The notes under the pieces are model-generated. The model ran no database searches, was not told where the DNA came from, and worked only from the letters and a program-made list of their open reading frames with translations. 64,000 bases of DNA, taken from positions 186,001 through 250,000 of the forward strand of contig NZ_JACORT010000001.1 of assembly GCF_014297465.1 (NCBI RefSeq), given 5' to 3'. This DNA comes from Ramlibacter cellulosilyticus (GTDB lineage: Bacteria; Pseudomonadota; Gammaproteobacteria; Burkholderiales; Burkholderiaceae_C). Of the stretch, positions 35,191 through 43,980 are shown piece by piece (position 1 is the first letter of the stretch; each line of letters begins with the position of its first letter). The translations under genes were made by a program, and so were the position numbers.

Positions 35191-35742
35191 ATGACGATGC
35201 AAAGCCTCTGGCCCTGGCTCGCCGTCGCCGCGGCGGGCGCGCTGCACGGGATGAACCCGGCGGCCGGGTGGGCGCTCCTTGCATGGGGCGGCCGCGCCAG
35301 GGCGATGCAGGCGCTGCTTGCACTTGCGGCGGGGCAGCTCGCCTCGGTCGCTCTCGTCGCGGCGGCGGTGCCGCTCGCCTTGCAGTGGCAGTGGGAGTTC
35401 CAGCCGCTGCTGCTGCAGGGCGCCGCCGCGGCGCTGCTGCTCTGGATGGCGGTGCGCCACCTGCGCGGCCGCCGGCGCGCCGCCGAGGCACATGCTGCCG
35501 TGGGGCTCTGGTCCTTCATCGTCGCCACCGCGCATGGCATCGGCTGGATCCTCGTTCCCGCGCTCGTGCCGCTGTGCGGGGGCGGCATGCCGGGGCGGGA
35601 GATCACCGCGTCCGGCTCCTTGTGGCTGGCGCTCGCGGCGGTGGGTGTCCACCTCGCGGCGATGCTGCTCGCAGCCGCCGCGACGGCTGCCGCCGTACGC
35701 CACGCGTGGCATGCCGCCTTCAGGCCCTCGCCGCCTCGATGA
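35191..35742 (+). CDS. hypothetical membrane protein with HGxNP motif
   Basis: A 183-residue protein with about five membrane helices. The first turn has GALHGMNPAAGWALLAWGG, and ATAHGIGWILVPALVPLC lies in the middle; HG-x-NP and AHG in helices suggest a small metal or ion transporter-like fold, but no family is named with confidence. It follows DUF899 by 21 bp. Its 3' end overlaps the convergent DUF3703 gene by 23 bp. ATGs at 35191 and 35197 are both usable. Confidence 0.65.
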   Translation: MTMQSLWPWLAVAAAGALHGMNPAAGWALLAWGGRARAMQALLALAAGQLASVALVAAAVPLALQWQWEFQPLLLQGAAAALLLWMAVRHLRGRRRAAEAHAAVGLWSFIVATAHGIGWILVPALVPLCGGGMPGREITASGSLWLALAAVGVHLAAMLLAAAATAAAVRHAWHAAFRPSPPR

Positions 35743-36079
35743 CGCGGCGCAGGTCGTCCGCCATCTCCATGCGGCGGAACCCGCTCACGTCGGCACCGCC
35801 GGTATTGCCGGCAGGGACGAGGCCGAAGCCCGTGAACACCGCGGCCGCGGCAATGCGCCACGCCTGGCCGAGCGCCTCGCCCGGGCGGCGGTGATGCCAG
35901 GCGAAGCGCAACATGTGCCAGTGCACGCGCACGTGTTCGCGGGTCGCGGCCTGTCCCAGGACGTGGGCGCGTTCGAGGTGGAGGAAGGCGGCGTCCAGGT
36001 CGCCGCGGGCTTCGGCCTCGCGCGCGGTGACGAGTTCGGCCTGCACGTGGGGACGGATGCGGAGGGAGAAGGTGGTCAT
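35720..36079 (-). CDS. DUF3703 family protein
   Basis: A 119-residue protein, MTTFSLRIRPHVQAELVTAREAEARGD onward. The DUF3703 marks are FLHLERAHVLGQ, HWHMLRFAWHHRRPGEALGQAWRI and the end FGLVPAGNTGGADVSGFRRMEM. The family is often seen beside small membrane proteins in metal-related clusters, and here a membrane protein converges on it with a 23-bp overlap. Its function is not known. The start was set at the MTTF with a GGAGGGAGAAGG-type site upstream; the frame to 36136 runs toward the repeat. Confidence 0.88.
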   Translation of the reverse strand: MTTFSLRIRPHVQAELVTAREAEARGDLDAAFLHLERAHVLGQAATREHVRVHWHMLRFAWHHRRPGEALGQAWRIAAAAVFTGFGLVPAGNTGGADVSGFRRMEMADDLRRVIEAARA

Positions 36080-36136
36080 GGCGCGGATTCTTCGCGTCGC
36101 GGCCGGCGATGTCTTGAACGCAGAGGCTGTAAACAT

Positions 36137-36217
36137 GTCATCCCGGGCTCGACCCGGGATCCATGAGGCGCCGGAAGAAGCGCCCTATGGATTGCGGGTC
36201 GAGCCCGCAAGGACGAC
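36137..36217. repeat. imperfect inverted repeat, CCCGGGCTCGACCCGGG type
   Basis: Left arm GTCATCCCGGGCTCGACCCG with GGATCCAT pairs imperfectly with the right arm ATGGATTGCGGGTCGAGCCC ending GCAAGGACGAC. The left arm also folds on itself (CCCGGG-CTCGA-CCCGGG). Such GTCATxCCCGGGCTxGACCCGGG elements are widely seen in proteobacterial intergenic DNA, as remembered; here it lies between DUF3703 and a hypothetical gene. Confidence 0.8.
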
Positions 36218-36225
36218 GCGGGGAA

Positions 36226-36861
36226 TCACAGCGGATTCGGCGCGTCGAACACCACGCGGATCGGCCGCTCCGCCCGTTTGCCCTGTTCCACCATCCACTT
36301 GCGCGCGAACTCGCGCACGGTCTGTTCCGCGGTGCGTTGCTGCGCGTCGAGGTAGGGCGGCGTCGCGCCACGGCTCGCCAGCTCGGGGCCGAGGTGGCGC
36401 AACGCGTTCTCGCGGTTCGGTGCCGCGGCCGGCGAGAACACGCTCTGCTCCGTCGTGAGGATCTCCATGCCGGCGGTGTCGAAGGCCACGGGCCGCTGCA
36501 GCTGCAGCGGCGGCACGGACAGCTTGTAGTGGTCGCCCTCCGGTTCCAGCCGCCATTGCGCGGCCAGCGGAATCCGGTACACGTAATGCGCGCGGGCGCG
36601 GATCTTCGACACGGTGCGCGGCAGGCTGCTGCAGTCCACGACCGGGCAGTCCCAGGTGGTGCGCCACGCGAACTCCTCCACCTTCGCCATCTCGCTGACC
36701 TGCAGGAAGCCGCCCGGCGTGCGAATCAGCTGCACCTGCGCGGGGTCGAGCGTGTCGACCTTCTGTTCGGTCGTCGAGCCGATTCTTCCCAGCTGGTGCC
36801 AGGCACCGAGGCCGGCAAGGACAACGAGCGTAGCCAGGGCGAGCGTGCGGATGGGCTTCAT
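36226..36861 (-). CDS. hypothetical membrane-anchored or periplasmic protein
   Basis: A 211-residue protein starting MKPIRTLALATLVVLAGLGAWHQLG, an N-terminal membrane anchor or signal. The rest has mixed strands and helices (IRTPGGFLQVSEMAKVEEFAWRTTWDCP) and no recognised family; it has two cysteines that could pair. An ATG at 36876 would add five residues, so the start is uncertain. It diverges from the DUF2272 gene with 119 bp between. Confidence 0.65.
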   Translation of the reverse strand: MKPIRTLALATLVVLAGLGAWHQLGRIGSTTEQKVDTLDPAQVQLIRTPGGFLQVSEMAKVEEFAWRTTWDCPVVDCSSLPRTVSKIRARAHYVYRIPLAAQWRLEPEGDHYKLSVPPLQLQRPVAFDTAGMEILTTEQSVFSPAAAPNRENALRHLGPELASRGATPPYLDAQQRTAEQTVREFARKWMVEQGKRAERPIRVVFDAPNPL

Positions 36862-36980
36862 GGGCAGCCGGTGCATTGCAGGCATTCTGCGGGATTCGCC
36901 GCGGGCGGCGGTGCCGGGCAGCACGCAGCGGCGGCCGCGCGTCGCCCCGGGAAGGAAGAGGATGCGCAGAATCGGGCCCC

Positions 36981-37955
36981 ATGAAGCGCTCCCTGTTCGC
37001 CACCCTCGCTGCCGCGCTGCTCTGCGCCTGCGCCGCCCTTCCGCCGGGAACCGCCGCCGCCCGCGACGCCGCCTGTTCGGCCACGGCGAAGCGCGCGCCG
37101 GGAGACCCGCGCATCCACCTGGCCATCGCCGAAGCACTGCGCCAGCACGAACTGTTCGGCGGCCAGACCATCGAGCGCAACGGCGGCATGTTCCGCGTGG
37201 GGCAGCACGAGGCGGAGTGGGGCCGGGCACCGGGCGACCCCACCGGCGTGTGGCAGCGGGTCGCCGCGTTCTGGCAGGCGCTGGATGCATCGGAGCCGCC
37301 GCGCGTGTTGACGAGCCAGGGCTGGGTGGAGCGCACGGAAGCCGCGGGGGGTGCCGCAACGATCGGCAGCAGGGCCGATCTCGCCGTGCGCGAGGCGTTG
37401 CTGCGCGCCGCCATCATCGATACGCCCTGGTCCGCCGCGTTCCTCAGCTACGTGATGAAGACGGCGGGCTTCGGGGCCGAGGAGTTCGTCTTCTCGGACA
37501 GCCACGTCGACTACGTGCAGGCTTCGTTCCAGGCGTCCGCCGCGGAGGCCGCGGGCAGCGAGGTGCGCTACGCCTACCGCGCCTGCGACGTCGCCACGAC
37601 GCCGCCGCGCGCGGGCGACATGCTGTGCGCCACGCGCGCGAGCACCGCCGGCGTCGCGAGCTACCGGGCGCTTGCCGCCGCGCTATCGACGCGCATGGGC
37701 AGCGAACCTTTCCCGATGCACTGCGAACTCGTCGTGCGCGCCGACGCAGGCGGGGACGCGAAGCTGGAGACCATCGGCGGCAACGTCGTGCAGTCGGTGA
37801 CCTTGTCGCGCATGACGCTGAATGCGGACAAGGTGCTGGGTGCCGCTTACTTCGCCGGCGCCGCGCCGGCCGCCGACTGCGTGCGCAGCGGGCAGGAGTG
37901 CCGCGAGCACCTCGGCCGGCGGCCGTGGGCCGTGCTGATGCAGTTGCGGCGCTGA
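36981..37955 (+). CDS. DUF2272 domain secreted protein, possible lipoprotein
   Basis: A 324-residue protein. It starts with a signal sequence, MKRSLFATLAAALLCACAALPPG, with a weak lipobox (LCAC). The DUF2272 signature follows: IDTPWSAAFLSYVMKTAGF near residues 148-166 and FVFSDSHVDYVQASFQ near 172. Family members are periplasmic proteins with an NlpC/P60-like look; function is not known. Several cysteines lie in the mature part. It converges with the MFS gene (1 bp gap). Confidence 0.8.
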   Translation: MKRSLFATLAAALLCACAALPPGTAAARDAACSATAKRAPGDPRIHLAIAEALRQHELFGGQTIERNGGMFRVGQHEAEWGRAPGDPTGVWQRVAAFWQALDASEPPRVLTSQGWVERTEAAGGAATIGSRADLAVREALLRAAIIDTPWSAAFLSYVMKTAGFGAEEFVFSDSHVDYVQASFQASAAEAAGSEVRYAYRACDVATTPPRAGDMLCATRASTAGVASYRALAAALSTRMGSEPFPMHCELVVRADAGGDAKLETIGGNVVQSVTLSRMTLNADKVLGAAYFAGAAPAADCVRSGQECREHLGRRPWAVLMQLRR

Positions 37956-37956
37956 G

Positions 37957-39117
37957 TCACGCGGCCGCGCGCAGGGCTCGCCGCGCCAGCAGGCCGACGA
38001 CGAGCGAGAACACGATCACCACGACGAGGCCTGCCTTCAGCGAGCGCGCCTGCGCGATGAAGCCGATCAGCGGCGGGCCCACCATCATCCCGAAGTAGCC
38101 GACCGACGACACGGCGGCGATGGCGTGGGCCGGTGTCACGCCCGGCGTGCGGCCCGCGGCGCTGAAGAGCACCGGCACCATGTTCGCGAAGCCGAGCCCC
38201 ACGAGGGCGAAGCCTGCCAGTGCCGCCCAGGGCTGCCCCGCGACGAGGGCCAGCGTCATGCCGATGGCGCCGAGCAGTCCACTCCAGCGCAGCAGCGGGA
38301 CCGGTGCCATGCGGGCGCGCACGGCGTCGCCGGCGAAGCGGCCGGCCGCCATCGCCAGGCTGAAGCTGGCATAGGCGAGGCTCGCGCTGGCCGCGGGCGC
38401 CGCGAGTTCCTGCCGCATGTACAGCACGCTCCAGTCGTACATGGCGCCTTCGCCGACGAGGCCGATGGCGGCCATCAGCCCGAGCAGCGCCAACGATCCG
38501 CGCGGCAAGCTGAGGTGCCCGCCCTCCGCGTGGCCGTGCCGCTCCTGGCGCAGCATGCAGCGGCTCGCTGCCAGCGACAGCACGCCGAGCGCCACCGAAG
38601 CGCCCGCGAGGTGCGCGACGGGCAGCACGCCCGCAATGGCCAGCAGGCTCCACGTGCCCGCTCCCGCCAGCCCACCGAGGCTGAACATGCCGTGGAAGCC
38701 GCTCATGAGGTGGCGCCCCGTCGCCAGTTCGAGTGCCGTCGCCTCGTCGTTGATGGCGACGTCGAAGAGGGCCGCGGCCACGCCATAGGCCAGCATCAGC
38801 GCCAGCAGCACGGCGTAGCTCGACGTGGTCAGCAGGTTGCCGATGGCCGCCACGCACGCCAGCACCAGCGCGGGCGCGATCTTCCTGGGCGAGCGGTGGG
38901 CCAGCACGCGGCCGGCCTGCAGCAGCGCGAACACGGAGCCTGCGCCGCTGGCCAGCATGGCGATGGCGAGCGCCTGCTCGCCGAGGCCGTAGTGGTCCTT
39001 GATGCTGGGAACGTGCACGCCCCAGGTGGCGAAGAGGGCGCCGGCGACGAAGAATTGCGCCCGGAGGGCCCAGGCAGCGCGACGCAGGATCTGCGCCGCT
39101 TCGGGAGATTCGGTCAT
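37957..39117 (-). CDS. MFS transporter, YbjJ-like
   Basis: A 386-residue protein with about twelve membrane helices. FVAGALFATWGVHVPSIKDHYGLGEQALAIAML near residue 22-55 and AINDEATALELATGRHLMSGFHGMFSLGGLAGAG near 120-155 are typical of the YbjJ branch of MFS transporters. The family has no well-defined substrate. It is monocistronic, upstream of DUF2272 in the convergent direction, and its start lies 12 bp from the next minus-strand gene's stop, which may share its transcript. Confidence 0.87.
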   Translation of the reverse strand: MTESPEAAQILRRAAWALRAQFFVAGALFATWGVHVPSIKDHYGLGEQALAIAMLASGAGSVFALLQAGRVLAHRSPRKIAPALVLACVAAIGNLLTTSSYAVLLALMLAYGVAAALFDVAINDEATALELATGRHLMSGFHGMFSLGGLAGAGTWSLLAIAGVLPVAHLAGASVALGVLSLAASRCMLRQERHGHAEGGHLSLPRGSLALLGLMAAIGLVGEGAMYDWSVLYMRQELAAPAASASLAYASFSLAMAAGRFAGDAVRARMAPVPLLRWSGLLGAIGMTLALVAGQPWAALAGFALVGLGFANMVPVLFSAAGRTPGVTPAHAIAAVSSVGYFGMMVGPPLIGFIAQARSLKAGLVVVIVFSLVVGLLARRALRAAA

Positions 39118-39129
39118 GCGACCGGCATG

Positions 39130-39804
39130 CTAGTGGACGCGGGCGGATCCGGGTTGGGCCCGCGCATGCGTGTCGATCCAGAAGGCCCACGCGACCAGCA
39201 GCCACTGCGACTGGCCGACCCAGGCGATCGCGGAGACGGTGGGTGGCGGCGGACCCACGAGGTTCATCGCATGCACGACGGCGAGGAACACGACCAGTGC
39301 GCCGAACCCCCAGCGCCCCCGTCGGTCCATCGTCGTCCATGTGCTGCGCGCGTAGAGCCAGGCACCGGCCGCGAAGACCGGCAGTTCGACCGCCAGCGTC
39401 GCGGGCATGGAGTTCCACAAGCCGAGGCCCACGCGCGTGGCGCCGCCCGGCGTGAGCGGCAGGTCGGGCACGTGCACGATGGCATCGAGCGCCCAGTGGC
39501 TCGCGACGAGGAGGGCGACGACGATGGCACCGCGTGCGTCCTTGCGCAGGAGTGCGTACGCCGCGCCGAGCACGAAACTCCAGCCGACGGCCGCGACGAG
39601 GCTGTGCGAGAACGGGTAGTGCTCGAACACGAGCGGCGTGACGGCGGTCGCGCCGGCCTGGATGCGCACGATCTCCCATCCGAGGAGCAGGAACGTGGGC
39701 CACAGCAGGTCCAGCCACTGGGCGGCCAGGAAGGCGGTGCCCAGCGACAGCCGCGGCGCCAAGCGCCTGGCGGCGAAGGCGATGCCGAAATGGCCGATGA
39801 ACAT
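39130..39804 (-). CDS. hypothetical membrane protein (YdjM-like metal-dependent hydrolase?)
   Basis: A 224-residue protein from MFIGHFGIAFAARRL, with about seven hydrophobic stretches. The opening HFG and later FEHYPFSHSLVAAVGWSFVLG and ASHWALDAIVHVPDL recall membrane-embedded metal-dependent hydrolases of the YdjM type, where His and Asp (SHxL, HWxLDxxVH) bind a metal in the membrane. The match is by motif only. It lies upstream of the MFS gene on the same strand with 12 bp between, so they likely share a transcript. Starts close to a divergent gene at 39828. Confidence 0.65.
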   Translation of the reverse strand: MFIGHFGIAFAARRLAPRLSLGTAFLAAQWLDLLWPTFLLLGWEIVRIQAGATAVTPLVFEHYPFSHSLVAAVGWSFVLGAAYALLRKDARGAIVVALLVASHWALDAIVHVPDLPLTPGGATRVGLGLWNSMPATLAVELPVFAAGAWLYARSTWTTMDRRGRWGFGALVVFLAVVHAMNLVGPPPPTVSAIAWVGQSQWLLVAWAFWIDTHARAQPGSARVH

Positions 39805-39827
39805 GGGGCTGCCTCCTCGCCTCGATA

Positions 39828-40379
39828 ATGCCAGCGATGAGTGGCAGCAACAGGAGGCGTGGCGTGTTGTGGTTGGGCGTGGTGCTGGCCGTTGCCGTCT
39901 TTGCGCTGGTGTTCGTCCTCGGGCGCGGCATCGAAAGCCGTCGCGACGCCGCGTGGCAGCAGGCCGCGGAGCGCCTGCAAGGGACGTTCCGCAGCGGAAC
40001 GTCATGTGCGGAACTGGAACGCTTCGGCACGCCAGCACCGTGGGCGGAGTGGGCCAGCGACGGGGAGCTGCAATGCCTGCGCGCGATCCACGGCGCGGCG
40101 GGCGGCGAGCCCTGGGCGCTGGTGCAGGTCCGTTATTCCGTGCGCCAGCGGCGGGGCGAGGAGCAGCCGGATGCGTGGTACGAGGTCACCGTGGCTGCGC
40201 TGCGGCGCCCCGGCGCCGCCGAGGGCTTGTCACCCGTTCCTGCTCCCGAGGGGCACGTGGCCGTCCGCAACGCGCACTCGCTGTTCGTGTGGAAGAAGGG
40301 CTCGCCGGGCGCCGGCGCTTCCCTGGACGCGTCCGACTTGCCGCAACTCCTGCAAGCCGCCAGGCGCGTGCCTTCGTAG
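39828..40379 (+). CDS. hypothetical single-pass membrane protein
   Basis: A 183-residue protein with one N-terminal membrane helix, GVLWLGVVLAVAVFALVFVLG at residues 12-32, and an otherwise soluble domain outside the membrane with two cysteines. No family is recognised. Starts at 39828 or 39837 (MSGSNRRRG) are both usable. Its stop codon lies in the first bases of the half repeat at 40376. It diverges from the membrane hydrolase-like gene with 23 bp between starts, so the promoters overlap. Confidence 0.65.
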   Translation: MPAMSGSNRRRGVLWLGVVLAVAVFALVFVLGRGIESRRDAAWQQAAERLQGTFRSGTSCAELERFGTPAPWAEWASDGELQCLRAIHGAAGGEPWALVQVRYSVRQRRGEEQPDAWYEVTVAALRRPGAAEGLSPVPAPEGHVAVRNAHSLFVWKKGSPGAGASLDASDLPQLLQAARRVPS

Positions 40380-40425
40380 GGTGGCGCGGCGAAGCCGCGG
40401 AAGGTGAGCGCCGCGAACCCCACCG
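40376..40425. repeat. half copy of the GTAGGGTGG inverted repeat
   Basis: GTAGGGTGGCGCGGCGAAGC continuing through AAGGTGAGCGCCGCGAACCCCACCG matches the left arm of the element at 21726-21845 in order and spacing. Only one arm is present here; the right arm is missing. A short GCGGCGAAGCCGC hairpin lies within. It supplies the stop codon region of the gene at 39828. Confidence 0.75.
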
Positions 40426-40450
40426 TGCAGCGCCCCTTCACGACCACCCG

Positions 40451-41482
40451 TCAGAACTCCGCGAGCAGCGCCTGCCGCCGGCTCGCGTACCAGCTGCGCA
40501 GGCATGCCGCGTCGCCGCACCGGTCGCGCTGGGCCGCGGCCTGCTCGGCGCGGCGGCGAAAACCCGCGGGGTCGTCGGTCACCGCTTCCGCCTGCGCGCG
40601 CAGGCGCGCCAGGTCGGAGGCGAGCTGCTGCAGGTCGGGGGCGGATGCCTGCAGGGCGCGGGCCGCGCGGGAGTCGGCGGCGGGCGGAGTTGCGTCGTCG
40701 GGTGCCGGCGGCTTCTCGAGCAGCACGGAGGGCGCCGGCGCCGTCTTGCGCGCAGGCTGTGGCTTCTGGGCCGGGGCTTCGTCGACACGTGCCACGTCCT
40801 GCAGCTGTGCCGGGTCCGTCTCGACATCCTGCTCCAAGGCGAGCAGCCGCTGCTGCATCTGTTTCGTCCGCGACGCGTTGGGGCCCAGCGCCACCGCGTA
40901 GGTGTCGGCGCTGCGCTGGAAGAGCTCGCGGGCGCGCGCCAGCAGCGCGTCGTGCAACTCCGGTTGCGCATCGGTGCGAGCCGCCGCGACGTACGCTTCG
41001 CCGAGGCGAGCCAGCACCCGCGCGAGCGGGACCGTCGGGCGGTCATATGCCAGCTCGTGCTGGCGGCAGGCGGCGATCAGCGCGACTTCCGCATCGCGGG
41101 GCCGGTGCTTCGCCGCGGCGACGTCGGCGGCACGCAGGAACACCTTTGCCTTCTCGCCCGGGCCGCCCGGGAAGGGATGCTCCATCCTCGCGCGCCCGTC
41201 CGCGGCGCTGCCCGGCGGCACCAGGGGCTCGAAGCTGCAGGCGCCACGCGCTGCCGGCAATGCGGTCGGTGCGGCTGCGGCCGCCAGCGCCTCCTGTCGA
41301 GGAGCTTCCAGCCGCATGGCATCGCGCCGCTCCATGGCCGCGTCGACCGCGGCGGTGGGCGACTCCTTCCAGAAACCCGGGTAGTAGTGCCACGCCAACG
41401 CGGCAGCGATCGCTGCGAGGGCGATGCCCAGGGTGAAGTCCCGGAGCGGACGCCAGCGGGTGGGGGCCCTGGTTGCCTGCAC
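40451..41482 (-). CDS. hypothetical single-pass membrane protein with helical repeats
   Basis: A protein of about 343 residues from a GTG at 41482, or longer from an ATG at 41560. One membrane helix, FTLGIALAAIAAALAWHYYP, sits near residue 15-35. The outer part has helices of TPR-like type (VFLRAADVAAAKHRPRDAEVALIAACRQHELAYD) and a Pro-Ala linker, then a Cys-rich end (DRCGDAACLRSWYASRRQALLAEF). No family is recognised. It diverges from the GNAT gene with 131 bp between. Start choice is weak because no ribosome site is clear. Confidence 0.6.
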   Translation of the reverse strand: MQATRAPTRWRPLRDFTLGIALAAIAAALAWHYYPGFWKESPTAAVDAAMERRDAMRLEAPRQEALAAAAAPTALPAARGACSFEPLVPPGSAADGRARMEHPFPGGPGEKAKVFLRAADVAAAKHRPRDAEVALIAACRQHELAYDRPTVPLARVLARLGEAYVAAARTDAQPELHDALLARARELFQRSADTYAVALGPNASRTKQMQQRLLALEQDVETDPAQLQDVARVDEAPAQKPQPARKTAPAPSVLLEKPPAPDDATPPAADSRAARALQASAPDLQQLASDLARLRAQAEAVTDDPAGFRRRAEQAAAQRDRCGDAACLRSWYASRRQALLAEF

Positions 41483-41613
41483 GACCCGTTGGACGCATGG
41501 GAACAAATACAAGTTCCGGCGGTCGGCCTGCCGAGCGTCGCGATCGTGCCGGCCAGGCATGCTCGAGCAGACAATGTGCGCCAGGCGCGCCTACCACGCG
41601 GCCGCCCTTCCGC

Positions 41614-42087
41614 ATGACCACCGACCCGCCCGTCCGCCTGGCCCGGCCCGAAGACGCCGCAGAGATTGCGGCGATGTCGCGCGACCTGATCGAGCGCGGC
41701 CTGCCCTGGACCTGGCGGCCCGAGCGGGTGCTGAAGGCCATTCGCCATCCTGAAACCAACGTCGCGGTTGCGCGGGTGGACGACGAGCTGGCGGCGTTCG
41801 GCATCATGGAATACCTGGAAACCGATGCCTACCTGGCCTTGCTCGCGGTGGCGCCTTCACGCCAGCGCACGGGTCTGGGTACGGAGATCGTGGGCTGGCT
41901 CGAAGCGTCCGCCATTGCCGCCGGCGCGCGCCGCATCCGCGTCGAGGCCAGGCGCGACAACGTACCCGCGCGGAACTTCTACAACGAGCTCGGCTACCAC
42001 GAGGTGGCGATCCGGCGCGGAAGGTACAGCGATGGGGTGGATGGGGTGGTGCTGGAGAAGTGGCTGAGGGGGGCGGGGGAGGGCTGA
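41614..42087 (+). CDS. GNAT family N-acetyltransferase
   Basis: A 157-residue protein. The GNAT fold is marked by LAVAPSRQRTGLGTEIVGWLEA near residues 80-101, the acetyl-CoA loop (QxxGxGxxx), and by VEARRDNVPARNFYNELGYHEVAIR near 112-138, the classic last helix and strand. It moves an acetyl group to an amine of an unknown substrate. The ATG at 41614 begins MTTDPPVRLARPEDAAEI, the usual GNAT start. Single gene at the edge of the lower-GC stretch that follows. Confidence 0.92.
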   Translation: MTTDPPVRLARPEDAAEIAAMSRDLIERGLPWTWRPERVLKAIRHPETNVAVARVDDELAAFGIMEYLETDAYLALLAVAPSRQRTGLGTEIVGWLEASAIAAGARRIRVEARRDNVPARNFYNELGYHEVAIRRGRYSDGVDGVVLEKWLRGAGEG

Positions 42088-42243
42088 AGACCATGCAGGA
42101 CGGCATCACTTCCGAGGCCCTTCTTGTCGTCTAACGGGGTATCGAGCTCCTCCCCTTGGGGGATGTGCGTGCAAAAAAGCCGCGCTTACAAAGCACTGTT
42201 GGCAAGAACCGCGGCGTAAGGAAAGCTGCGCATGGAGGTGTGA

Positions 42244-43980
42244 ATGAATGGAGGTCGTTCACAAGTCGTCCGGTTTCTCGGCGCCGCCGCCCGACTCGCA
42301 GTGGTCATCGTTCCGCTCGCCTGGGTTCTGGCTCGCGCACAGACGCTGCCGCCGGATCAAACCGAGATTCGCACGCGCGTCGCGGAGGCGGTGCAAGTCG
42401 CGGCTTCCGATCTTGGAGTGTTCGTGGATCCGGGAGTCACCGAGGAGATCAGCAAGACTGTCGATGTCTTTGCGGGGAATTTCTGCTTTCCGGCTCATCA
42501 TCCACCGTCGGTGGCCCGCTGCGAGCGAACCGTGCGACAGCGTGGCGTCCTGGTCGGGGCCGTCCGCGACTATCTTGAGTCTGCCTGGGCGCGAAGGCCG
42601 CCGGCCATGCTCTCCGTTGGTGCACGGATGGCTGAACGTGAGGGACTCTCATTCGCGCAGATCGGATGGCCTCCAGAGGTCCCGAACCGGGTGGCGGTCA
42701 TTGAATTCTCCCGCACGCCCGCCGGTCGCGTCGCGCTGCGCACCGCCAGCGGTCCGGCGCCACTTGGCTCGTCGCGACGGTACGTGCTCACGACTCCTGG
42801 ATTCCAGGAATTCGAAGTCACGGAAGGAACTGGGCGCAGTGTCGTGCGCGTCAACACCGCCGCCGCGCGCGTGACCCGTGCAGAGCTTGACGGAAATTCG
42901 GGTTCTACAATCGCTGCGCCACTTCGGATCGACCCGCCTGTTTCTCGATACTGCGTTGGCGGCTCGCAACCGCCGGCCAGCGGGGCCCTTGCGTTTTTCA
43001 ACTGGGCACGCGCCACTTACGTGGAACCCGACGAGACCAAGCGTGCAAACCTTGCGCCCATCGCGCGTCAGCCGGCCATCGAAGTTTCGGTCAGAGACGA
43101 TGCAGGCATCTGCGGTGACGCCTGCCGCGCCGGAGTTGCAACTGCTTTCGTGCAATCCATCGCCCTGTGGCGAGGAGGTTGCAGCCGGTGCGACCAGAAT
43201 GCAATGAGTGTCGTGAAGGTTAACCAGGACGTGTGGATCGACGCGCGCCTGGCGAGCCGGTTGCGCGGCGACGTCACGTCGCTTGACCTGAATCGGACCG
43301 TTCCGTCGGAGACAGCGATAGCTGTCACGGCGCCCGCCATCTCCGTACCGACGAGCGCGATGTATGGTTACGAACCGGTCGTCACGGGCGAGGACATCGA
43401 ACGGCGTCTGTGTTCCAGCAATATCGCGTCGTCAGGCGGCCCGATCGCGGAGGTTCGGCAGGTTGTCTGCAATCGCAGGTCGCCAGCAGGCGGTGTGCGA
43501 GCGACAGTCGTCTTCAGGTCGCGCACCTCCTGCGGGCCGGCCGCCGACTTCATCGCATGCGGGCGGCCGCTTGCGGAGGTAGAGCTCGCTACCGACGACA
43601 CGCGCTACCGTGTCGCAACCACGGATGGAACCCGTCTTGCTGGCGCTGGCGCCGACGAACCCATTGAATTGCGCGACGTGATCCTCCACGAGGTCGGGCA
43701 TTGGTTCGGTGTTCCCCACCTCGATGAAGCAGCGCCGGGTGCGGGAGTCGACATCATGTCCGGGACATACACGCAGGGACGCGCCTGCATCTCGGGCGCG
43801 AGTCTCGTGATGCTGAACAACGCGGCGGATCTGCGCTGGCCGTTTCGCGTGACGGAGGGGCGCGGGCTGCGCCGCGCCCCGGCGAGCGCTTCGCAACGGA
43901 CAGCGGTGCCGGCAGCTCCCGCCCTTCCTGTGCCCGTGGCACCGCCTGTCCCACGGCCACCTCCAGGCTACTCCAGATGA
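42244..43980 (+). CDS. secreted metzincin-type zinc metalloprotease
   Basis: A 578-residue protein with an excellent ribosome site GGAGGTGTGA right before the ATG. A signal or anchor segment is at residues 8-32 (LGAAARLAVVIVPLAWVLARAQ). The zinc site is LHEVGHWFGVPH at 481-492, giving HExxHxxGxxH with His482, His486 and His492 and the base Glu483; Met505 in GVDIMSG is the Met-turn. That set defines metzincins (matrixin-like). The region before it (40-470) has no recognised domain but nine or more cysteines. A Pro-rich tail ends it. G+C content is lower than in neighbours, and the stop overlaps the next ATG by 4 bp. Confidence 0.85.
   Translation: MNGGRSQVVRFLGAAARLAVVIVPLAWVLARAQTLPPDQTEIRTRVAEAVQVAASDLGVFVDPGVTEEISKTVDVFAGNFCFPAHHPPSVARCERTVRQRGVLVGAVRDYLESAWARRPPAMLSVGARMAEREGLSFAQIGWPPEVPNRVAVIEFSRTPAGRVALRTASGPAPLGSSRRYVLTTPGFQEFEVTEGTGRSVVRVNTAAARVTRAELDGNSGSTIAAPLRIDPPVSRYCVGGSQPPASGALAFFNWARATYVEPDETKRANLAPIARQPAIEVSVRDDAGICGDACRAGVATAFVQSIALWRGGCSRCDQNAMSVVKVNQDVWIDARLASRLRGDVTSLDLNRTVPSETAIAVTAPAISVPTSAMYGYEPVVTGEDIERRLCSSNIASSGGPIAEVRQVVCNRRSPAGGVRATVVFRSRTSCGPAADFIACGRPLAEVELATDDTRYRVATTDGTRLAGAGADEPIELRDVILHEVGHWFGVPHLDEAAPGAGVDIMSGTYTQGRACISGASLVMLNNAADLRWPFRVTEGRGLRRAPASASQRTAVPAAPALPVPVAPPVPRPPPGYSR

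Noticed and set aside
36163-36984. Frame of 273 codons beginning in the CCCGGG repeat
   Set aside because: It is antisense to the hypothetical periplasmic protein and begins within an inverted repeat; its translation is Arg/Gln-rich without motifs.
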